DNA of 64,000 bases, from the NCBI GenBank assembly GCA_032358165.1, contig JAALGY010000022.1:1-64000 (forward strand), written 5' to 3'. The translations under genes were made by a program, and so were the position numbers. This document shows, piece after piece, positions 55,874 through 64,000 of the stretch. The DNA comes from Diplosphaera chodatii. Lineage: Eukaryota; Chlorophyta; Trebouxiophyceae; Prasiolales; Stichococcaceae. Positions within the stretch are counted from its first letter, which is position 1. Every line of letters starts with the position of its first letter. The notes beneath the pieces were generated by a model. That model did not search any database. It saw only the letters and a program-made list of their open reading frames with translations, and was not told the origin of the DNA.

Positions 55874-58131
55874 TCAGGCCAGAGTGGCCTGGGGCGCATT
55901 GCCGCCTGTTGCGGATGAGGTGTGGCGCGGGCGGCGCCTCAGTGGCAGCGGGCGTGCGGCCAGCAGACGCTGCGGCGCTTTCCCGTGTGCTGCGGTGAGT
56001 GCTGCGGCCTCGCGCTCCTTCTGGCGTGCTTTGAAGGTGGCGCGCAGCGCCTACGCAGCAGGGCTGCCACTCAGCTGGCAGAGCAGATAGAGAGAGCAGA
56101 GTGGCACTGGACATGTGTGCGTCACCTGCCCCAGGAATCCAGCCGCGCAACCTACTGTCAGCAGCAAGTGCCGAGTGGGGCTCACCTCAAAGAAGCAGAA
56201 GAAGACGGCGGAGTTGATGCCATTGGACAGCGCGCGAGGGCCCACGCCACGGAACATGCCGCTCATGCCGCCCTGCGAACGCAGACAACACCGCTCACGC
56301 ATGCGATCTTGCAAACACCACTTGACGCAGGGGTGCAGTACCTTATGCTGAGATGGTAGCACTGGCAGATGCCTCGCAAGGCACTGTGCAGGCGCCGTTC
56401 AAAGCCAGGACAGTGACGCACATTCTTCCAGGCGGCGACGGCTGCGCCGCTCATCGTCGGCCGGCTGGCGGCGGTGCACATCATGGTGGTCTTGATGACA
56501 TCCAGCGGCGTGGTCGCCGCCGCTGCAAAGGCGCCCGACACCGCACCCATGCAGAAATCCTCCTGCAGTTCACACCATAGCAACTTTCAGCAGCTGAATA
56601 CATGACAAGACTTGCATGATCACGCCCAGCAAGCGGGAGGGCATGCCCTGCAGCAGGATGGCATGCTGATGGAAGCAATCTCGCCAATGGTCAGCAACAG
56701 CAGCAGCAGCCTCGTTGCAAGCTGGGCACACCTGCACGCTGGCCTTGCGGCCGCGCATGAGGCGGCCGTGGGCGGCACGCAGCGACTCGTAGGCCGCAAA
56801 CTTGAAGGCCATGTCCGGGATGTCCTCCAGCAGCGTGGGCAGGTAGCCGGTGAAGAGGCCGCGCGGGCCCGCCGCCGCCACAATGTTCTTGGCAGCCACC
56901 ATCACATTGGGATATACACCCGCCTGCACCGACCTGCAGGTGCATAACGCATACTCTTCAGGATATTGCCGATGAGCCTTCTGTGCTGCAACCCCACAGT
57001 TGTTGCTTGAGCAGGATGTAGATGCAATCGCATCCAGTGCTGGATGGCAGAGGATGTTGCATGGTATCTCAGGAAGCTCACCTGATGCACACAGCCAGGG
57101 GGACCTTGACCACTGATCCGCCAGCTGCGGCTGCGGCACCCGCCACAAATGCAACCTGGCCCCGCTTGAGATCGCTGTGCCGGACTAGCAGGTTGGTGGC
57201 CGCACCATAGAACGCAAAGTATGCGCCAATAGCAATGCCTGCGCCACTGGCAGCGCCCACCACGCCTCTGCAGACAAGCAGAGGCCACAGCGTTAGCATC
57301 GCTTCCACATCGCTTAGGAATCGGTGACAGGCTGCATGCAAGGCTTAGTGCAGAGCTTATGGCGGGGTTGGCTGCGCACTTGTACAGGGATGCGATCTTG
57401 GGCAGGCTGCGCTTCATGACGATGGCCGGGCCCTCTCCGGGAGGCGGCACAAGCTTTCCAAACTTGCTCAGCACCTGTGTTGGTTTCATGGCGGCATTGT
57501 GCTGCATGCGCACCTGCAGCAGTGAGACCAGAGAGGGTCCATAAAGCTGACAGTGCTGGCCTCAGCACAGGACTGGATGTGGAGTTATAGAGGTCAGGGT
57601 GGAAGGCAGGTGTCCGTGGGCAGCACGGCAGATGGTGGAAGCACCTTGAGCGTGTCCAGAGGGTGGATGGTGGACTGGCTCGCTGCACGCGCCATCGCCC
57701 CTGCCAGCACATCGCTTGCTGGCTTGAGGTCCACCTGAAACACAAGGTTGAGTGACAGCGCCTCAGCGTTTGCCCAGCAGGTTTCATTGTTGTTCACCAC
57801 GCAGACAGGGTGTATGGGTCACCAGGCAGGTGAAGTGACAGAGGACAGGACTGGACAACGAACTGCCCAACTGCTATGCAAGGCAGATGAAGTGTACCTT
57901 GGGCTGCTGTGGCGGGGGCGCAGACGGTGCCGACATGACGCTTTCCGACAGTGCCACGCTTGCTGAGGCGAAGCGGGGGCCGCCACGGCGTGGCGGCTGC
58001 TTCGCACCCCACCCAGCACCACCGACAGGCGCCACCATCTCAAAGTGCATGCTGGGGTTGTAGACTTCGATTTCCATGCTGTTGCTGCTGCTTGCTGTGC
58101 TGCTGCTGCCCGCTGCTGAAGAGCGCAGCAT
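55874..58131 (-). CDS. SLC25-family organelle solute carrier
   Basis: The minus-strand gene starts at ATG 58131 (MLRSSAAGSSSTASSSNSME) with a ~65-residue Ser-rich N-terminal extension. Three carrier repeats follow. Repeat 1 has PASDVLAGAMARAASQST then HPLDTLK (~57660). Repeat 2 has GVVGAASGAGIAIGAYFAFY, KRGQVAFVAGAAAAAGGSVV, PLAVCIRSVQAGVYPN (~57080-56930), then GPRGLFTGYLPTLLEDIPDM and AFKFAAYESLR. Repeat 3 has FCMGAVSGAFAAAATTPLDV (IKTTMM, ~56500) and MSGMFRGVGPRALSNGINSA (VFFCFFE, ~56230). The last exon, 56050-55874, is basic and ends NAPQATLA. The second signature lacks the usual acidic residue. The layout is nearest to plant SAM-carrier or mitoferrin-like members in plastid or mitochondrial envelopes; substrate unknown. 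All six helices can be recognised. Confidence 0.8.
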
Positions 58132-58450
58132 TCTGTAATTAATTTTACGGACTCCGCGGCTGTGTATGAAACCTCTCTGCACGTATCTCCAAGTATCTGA
58201 CAAGCTTGCTGACCCCACACACGCGCTATCAATGCGAATAGTTGACCGTCTGCCACAAGATCACTCCTGAGCCGCTATGAAACCTGAGCGCCGCTCGTCG
58301 CAGGCTGTGTCACTCTGTCACAGACGCGCTTTGCTGCTGCTAAGCCCTCGCACGCCCCTACTCACTCGCCGCACACGCTCCCCCCTCACTACCGCTGCTG
58401 CTCGCCGTTGCTGGCGGCTGCGGCGGCTGCCTGGGTGCTGCGCTCGCGGC
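58132..58450. other. Short intergenic stretch
   Basis: About 320 bases lie between two minus-strand genes. Nothing is recognised. Confidence 0.4.
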
Positions 58451-59650
58451 CTATGTGATGGAACTGATGCCTGTGTAGGGCGCCGGCGAGCCCTGAAGTG
58501 CCTGCATGTGGACACAGATGCAACCGCCATCATCGAGTACTCAAAACCATGGCATGGCACCATGACAACATGAAAGAGAAATGAGCCACCAGCCAGTTGA
58601 TCGCACGGCAGCATGATTCTCGAAAATAAACACTCGCAGGTGCCCACCGGAAACAGGTTGAGGTACAGCGGCGAGCTCAAGCTGAAGTCAGCGCGGCCCG
58701 GGTCCTGCGGCTCCTGCAGTCGCTGCAGGCAGTCTCGCTCCGCCTGAAAGTCGAGCTCCGCACCGCGGAGGTCGACGGCACCAAACAGCTCCCTGTTCTC
58801 CTCGAGAGGGCGCACCACCTGCTTGAGGTTGCCCTGCAGTGTAACAAAGCGTACAGGCTTGAGCGCCGGATTCCCGCACGGCCCCCTTGGGTATACGCTG
58901 TGCAAGTGCCCACAAAGTCAGTTGCTGTCGTTGTGCTGCGGATGTGGAGCAGGAAGTGGCCCAAGATACTTTGTGCAATAGCTGATCACCGGCCCAATAG
59001 CTGGGACGACGCTTGCTGCAGCCCCCCCAGCTGCCTTGCGTTACATTTACAGCTGTGGCGTAAAACCTCGTCTGCTACGGTGCGTGACGCAGCAACAACC
59101 GGGATGCCGTGCCCCCGAGAAGTTCAAAATGTAAGCACAGTGGCTCACAACGGCAGGCTGAGGAGCCCTGCCCGCCGAGGCGCTATCCCAGAAGCCCCTG
59201 AGCACAATGCATCGTCTGCCGATGCGGCAGCGCCGGCGTGGGCGCCCACGGCCACAGCCACAACCGACCGGGAGCGCAGGGAGTGTGCAGAAGCTGCAGG
59301 AGGAGCTCACCGTTTCGCGCGCGAGATACGCTGTGTCTTCGCCCCTGGAGGCGCCGGCCACGCAGGCAGACAGCAGGCACGCGGTCCAGAACAGCACTGC
59401 GGTGCAGGGGCACACAGAGGTCAGTAACAGGCTGCCGCACTGACCAGATCGCCTAGTCACGCCCAGCGCTCGGACACCAGGCTGCATCACCATACACCTG
59501 CAGCTCAGCGCGTGTCACTAATGCATGCATATAGTGGGGTGGGGGTCCGGCAGAGGTGCCTGTGGCCGCCCAGCCTGACCGGCTGCCCTGGGCCGCTGGG
59601 ACAAAACCCCGCGCAAATTCAGCTGTCAAAGCCTCGGCAGGCCGGGGCAC
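58451..59650 (-). CDS. Single-pass membrane protein, unknown function
   Basis: Three exons join in phase. Exon 59431-59311 encodes the hydrophobic helix LLLTSVCPCTAVLFWTACLL followed by SACVAGASRGEDTAYLARET. Exon 58833-58648 encodes GNLKQVVRPLEENRELFGAV, DLRGAELDFQAERDCLQRLQ and FSLSSPLYLNLFP. The last exon, 58492-58451, encodes GSPAPYTGISSIT and a stop. At least one more 5' exon is needed; an open frame up to 59650 (AEALTAEFARGFVPAAQ) is a candidate but begins with GTG, so the true start lies further out. The predicted protein has an N-terminal anchor or signal peptide and a ~95-residue charged lumenal or extracellular tail. I do not recognise the family. Confidence 0.45.
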
Positions 59651-60150
59651 CCGCGCCGATGCTGTGGTGCCTGTCGATCACCTTCAAGGTAGCAGATGGC
59701 GAGCAGCACGCCCTGGATCTTAGGCCCGCCCCGTCTCATCGCTCTAGCAACAGTGCGACGGGCATTGCTAGGCTTTGGTGGGGTGCTGGGGCGTCTGCAG
59801 GGTACTCAGCCACACACAACGCCCGACACACTACAGATGAGTTTGCTCAACCGCTGGCCGCGCTGCAGTGAGGGAGGGACCGCACGGACAAACTTCGTAA
59901 ATGACCGGTGGAAGCATCAAAGCAGCTCGTTCTGCTTCCAATCAGGGTTTGCATGACAAATTGCCTCTAACCAAACAGACGCATCGGAAACTCAAGTATT
60001 GTGGGTTGGATGAAAGCGCAGCCTGTCAAGAAGCATAGCAGTGGTGCGTATGCAGCTATGCATGAATTGTGGCCGGGCCCCGCGTGTTCTGCGATGATTT
60101 GAAGCGGTTTGAACAGGTCCCTCAGGGTGCAGTTTTGGCCGCTGCGCACC
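59651..60150. promoter_or_regulatory. Divergent promoter region
   Basis: It lies between the minus-strand membrane protein and the plus-strand MBD-FYRN gene. About 500 bases should serve both transcripts, though an upstream exon of the membrane protein may also lie here. No motif is assigned. Confidence 0.3.
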
Positions 60151-63100
60151 ATGGCGGCAGTGGATGATATGGACGATGACCTTGTTGATGTGATGGCTGT
60201 CGACGATGATGAGCCGCAGGCAAGGCGGACGTTCCTGCATGCTCTACAGTGCCCAGGCCTGAGTCTGATTGCTGCTGTGTCGCTGCATACTCACCGCTGC
60301 ATCTGGCAGCAACGGCCGGGCGATGTCCTGATTGGGCCGTATGTAACCGTCGACATGCGGCGCGCCGATCAAAACTGCAACGATGTTCTCTCGCCTTGCT
60401 GGTGGTCGTGGCGAGGCGAGCCAAGCATCAGGCTCGTGAAGTCGTGGCTGCGGCCGGATGCACATCCACATTCACGCAACATCCGTCGGCAGCAACCTGT
60501 CCGTTCGACATGAGGTTGTCATGTGCATGCGCTGGCAGCGGTTGGCAGCGGCACTAGGCCCAGAATTGCACTTGCCCTGTCAGGCACCTTGAGTCAGGCA
60601 TGATGGAATATTGCAGCAGACACAGGGACATCGCGCCGTCGCAGGCGATACAAGTTGCCTAGTTCATGCCGATCATCTGAGACCCCAAGGTGCCCAAGCG
60701 TGGGCACCCTCTGAACCTTGTGCCTGCCAATGATACGCCAGCCAGTCGAGCTCAACCTGCGGGAAGGTGCTATCAGCGATGCAGAAGGACTGTGCTCGCC
60801 AGGTCATGATGGCGGCGACGCCGGTGGAGGGCGCGCCCGCGGGCCAGACCAGCGCATCGCCGGCGCCGAGCTCAGCGGTCAAGCCCGGTGGGGTGCCACG
60901 CGCGCCCGGCAGCAGCATCGAGGAGTCCGAGAGCCTGCTGCACAAGCTGCGCGAGTTCGTCGAGTCAAAGGGTGAGGGTGGCAGGCCTGACACACGTCTG
61001 AGACAGCTGTGTGCAACCGGACGCTGTGCCGAGCCATGTGCTGTTCTTCAAGATGAACAGCACGCACCTGTGATCCCATTGATACACAGGCGGGGACTGG
61101 GAGGAGGGCTGGCATGTGGAGGTGTTTGTGCGCCAGTCTGGCAATAGCGCAGGCACAAAGGACGCGGTGAGAGGGGGCAGGAAGGACGTGGTGGGCTGCT
61201 GTATGTGTGCCCACCTGAACATTGGCCCAATGCGCCACTATTTGCTGCCATCTTGCTGAGCTTGCAGTGCGGCAACCTGTCCACACCATGGGAGGGTCAG
61301 CTGCCTCGACACCCCTACTGATGCTGATCCTGTCTCCTGCTGCCTGCAGTACTACTTCGCACCATCCGGCAAGCGCTTCCGCTCTCGTCAGGAGGTGTGC
61401 ATCTGTACAAACTTGCTGATGCTTGAGAAGAAGCACATGCACGTCCCAATGCTGACGACCTTCAAATCCAGCAGCTCGATACGGGTTGCTTGCTTTGCAA
61501 ATAGGTGGTGAAGGCGATGGGCTTGGGTCGCCCGCCTGTGCCGTCGCCAGAGGCAGCATATGAACAGGCCCAGGCAACGCTTGAGAGGATGTCACTGCCA
61601 CTGACACTGGATAGTGGTGCTGCAGTTCGGAGGTGAGCTGCGCATCAATTGCGACTGTGATGTTGAGGTTGCATCTGCAGACAATCAGCATCAGGAGCAT
61701 TACCTATGATTTGTTGGTTGCAGCTGGGGCAACGTCGATCGGCGGGAGGGCTTTCACACGGCGGTGCAGCTGTGGCCGTGCGGCTATGAGGCAGCCTGGC
61801 CAGAGTCCCAGCTGGAAGGCGCATCATACATCAGTCGCATCCAGGCCGACGAAGAGGCGGAGGGGCCCAGCTTCACCGTCACGCTGCGCACTGCTGATGG
61901 CCAGGAGCAGGTGCAGCTGAATATCAGCTGCTAGCATGCCAAAGCCTCTACCACTAGTTGCCTCGTCAACGCCCACACAAAGCAGGCTCTGCGCTCAGCC
62001 ATACAAAAGCAGCGCACCATCCAGGCAGGCAACTCACATCAGTTTGCTCTGCTGCTGCAGCTGATCTCAAAGGGCAACGACCCCAATGATGCCTGGGATC
62101 GGGCCGCTGCCCGGCAGAAGGCGGCGCTGGAAGCTGCACTTGCACGGGAGAAGGCGCTCAAGCCTGTAAGCGCCAAGAAGCCCAAGCCCAAGCCTGGTGA
62201 TGACACCGCAGCCGCAGGTGCTAGTTGGCGCATGAGGCCATCAGGAACACCCGCTTCTTTGTACTTGTACCGTGTATCATATGTTGCAGTGCTTCCTCCA
62301 GATGGAGGAACACGCTCTCAGTGACCATGCCGCTCAGCCGTTTGGATGCTGTCCTGCAGCTGAGAATGGCGCGCCCGGGCCAGCAACCATGCCTGATGCC
62401 TTGCCTGCAGCTGCACAAGCAGATGCAGCAACAGCGACTGCGCAGCCAGCTTCTGCAGGAGCGGCCGACGCTGATGTGCCATTTGCAAATGGCATAGCAC
62501 ACACTGCGGCATCTCAGCAGTCGTCGCCGGGCGCCACGCCTGCGCCTGACGCCGCCATTCCTGCTGTGAAGCCCCCAACCCCTCAGGCGCCACCAGCGTC
62601 GCCAGCACCGCCGCCCAAGGACCTCAGCCCCACAGACAAGCTGCTCGTGGAGGCGTCACCACTGGTTGGCGCCTGGGGCGAGGAGCGCTACGGCTTTGCC
62701 GATGCCAGCGTCCTGCAGGTATCGCAGCATCGGATTGTTGCACAAGGAAACCAGTATTCTTGCAAAGGTGCTGCACTCGAAGCAGGTTCGATGCATGCCC
62801 TCTGCGTGTGTTGTTTGCCTGCAGCCGTATACAGAGAAGAGGAATTGACCGATCTTCAGGCATGGTGGGTGCTGTGCACAGGCCCTGGAAGGTTTGCCTG
62901 GTGCTGATGGTCTGGAGGCATACGAGTTTGTGTCGCGGCGGACCGGCGGCTGGGAAGACGAGCGTCGGCGCCTTCAGAAGGAGGGCGACAAGCGCTCCAG
63001 ACTTGCCTCACGGGTATGAATGTCCACTCCATCAGGATTCTGAGGCAACTCGGTGTAGACCTTCATGTAGATCTTCAGGCAGCACCAGCGGGTAGCCTGA

Positions 63101-64000
63101 CCTCACATTGCTGGCTCGGTTGTGGACCATGCTTATCCTGCAAGCTGGTTGTGATGGGGACATAAACTTCCCGCGCTGCTGCGTAGTCGGCACATGGCGC
63201 ACACTGGCTTTGCAGGGCGCAAGAGGGCTGGAGAAGGGCAAGGGGCAGCTGGCCAAGCAGCAGGAGAAGCGTAAGCGTGCTGAGGACAAGGCAAATGCGC
63301 CCAAGAAGTGCGCCTCCCCGTGTGATTCCGTGCTCAGCACATTCAACAAGCCCCACCTTACCCACAGGGTGATCTGCTTGCAACTTGTCTTCTGCAGCAA
63401 GTGGTGAGAGCATTTGCACCCTACTACCTCAGGTCGCGGAAGGGGCAGCCAGGCACGCTGGACGATTGGCTCGGCACCAGCGAGGGCGGCGCAGCAGCAG
63501 GCCCACGGGACATGCCGCCCCTGCTGCTGCCCCGCGTGCCACTGCCGCCTCTGATGCTGCCTTCTAACGAGGGCAATGCTGTGCGGCCCGCCAAGAAGCG
63601 CAAGGGCTACACTGCTGCCGATCGTGACGTGGAGGCCATCATGCTGCGAATGCTCAAGCAGGCAAGTGCCAATGCGATTAAAATTACCTAGACAGTCTGC
63701 ACAGGCGGGCCCCGGGCTGGTTAGCAGCAGGCGCACTGTTGTCAGTCATAAAGGTTTCGCAATCGTGTCACTTAAACCCTCCAGTGGTGCAATAACAACC
63801 CTCCTCATGTCGCTTCACATTTCACTTGCAGGTGGAGGCCAAGTGTGATCGCGAGGCGGCAGTGATGGCGAAGAAGGCGGCTCGCGATGCAGAACGCGAG
63901 GCGGCCAAGGCGCTGTCCCAGGAGGAGAAGCGATTTGCCCGGGAGGTCAAGCGCTGTGCCAAGCTGGGGCTGCCGCCACCCTCCCCCATGCCTAAGTGCG
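60151..64000 (+). CDS. MBD and FYRN domain chromatin protein (MBD9-like), 3' end outside window
   Basis: ATG 60151 opens MAAVDDMDDDLVDVMAVDDD, an acidic start. Exon ~60783-60968 has SIEESESLLHKLREFVESKG. A methyl-CpG-binding domain is split over three exons: DWEEGWHVEVFVRQSGNSAG (~61095), YYFAPSGKRFRSRQE (61351-61396) and VVKAMGLGRPPVPSPEAAYE (~61504). A FYRN segment follows, WGNVDRREGFHTAVQLWPCG plus YISRIQADEEAEGPSFTV (~61725-61900), then DPNDAWDRAAARQKAALEAA (FYRC-like) and a Lys-rich linker. After a disordered Pro/Ala region come YEFVSRRTGGWEDERRRLQK (~62920) and a very basic helical region to the window edge (EKRKRAEDKANAPKK; MAKKAARDAEREAAKAL). MBD with FYRN occurs in plant MBD9, a remodeller-associated protein; the PHD and bromodomain expected there would lie downstream. 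Truncated by the window. Confidence 0.75.

Noticed and set aside
55377..56090. 237-codon plus-strand open frame
   Set aside because: It runs antisense to the last SLC25 exon and across intergenic sequence, without recognisable content.
1..64000. Prokaryotic systems, CRISPR arrays, phage or transposon genes
   Set aside because: No operons, regular repeats, integrase, transposase or reverse transcriptase motifs were found; the gene structure is eukaryotic throughout.

Overview
The window is nuclear DNA from a photosynthetic eukaryote, most likely a green alga (Chlorophyta). The evidence is: GC-rich exons broken by many short GT-AG introns that usually end in TGCAG; no operons; and a plant-type gene set comprising a PsbP-domain protein, a glycolate/lactate oxidase-like enzyme, an EMSY-like ENT/Tudor protein, an MBD plus FYRN protein, a plant-type TKL kinase and a SEC12-like WD40 protein. 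I cannot name the species. All gene models come from reading splice sites and frames by eye. Where every exon could be joined in phase the total is given; elsewhere only the supported exons are described.

Layout, left to right: a gankyrin-like (PSMD10) gene (+); an EIF1AD homologue (-); a large TKL-type protein kinase (+) with a huge insertion between DFG and APE; a PsbP-domain protein (-); an FMN-dependent 2-hydroxyacid oxidase (+) ending in a peroxisomal-type tripeptide; an ARID plus PDS5-type Tudor chromatin protein (-); a SEC12-like protein (+); a ZGRF1/MTE1-type SF1 helicase (+); a Golgi-type glycosyltransferase (+); a two-helix membrane protein (-, weaker model); an EMSY-like protein (+); a membrane-anchored pseudokinase (+) running into a coiled-coil regulator-like gene (+); the EFL1 ribosome-biogenesis GTPase (-); an SLC25 carrier (-); a small single-pass membrane protein (-); and an MBD-FYRN chromatin protein (+) that runs off the right edge.

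The neighbours do not form a pathway, but functions recur. Two genes concern ribosome maturation or translation (EIF1AD, EFL1), four concern chromatin or DNA repair (ARID-Tudor, ZGRF1-like helicase, EMSY-like, MBD-FYRN), and two are kinase-fold signalling proteins with unusual catalytic segments. No rRNA, tRNA, CRISPR array or mobile element was recognised.

The most unusual items are the roughly 500-residue insert in the activation segment of the first kinase, the membrane-tethered kinase that has lost every catalytic signature and may continue into a second regulatory domain, a 14-nt microexon in the PsbP gene, repeated GC-AG introns, and a pseudoknot-capable sequence at 41354-41410.
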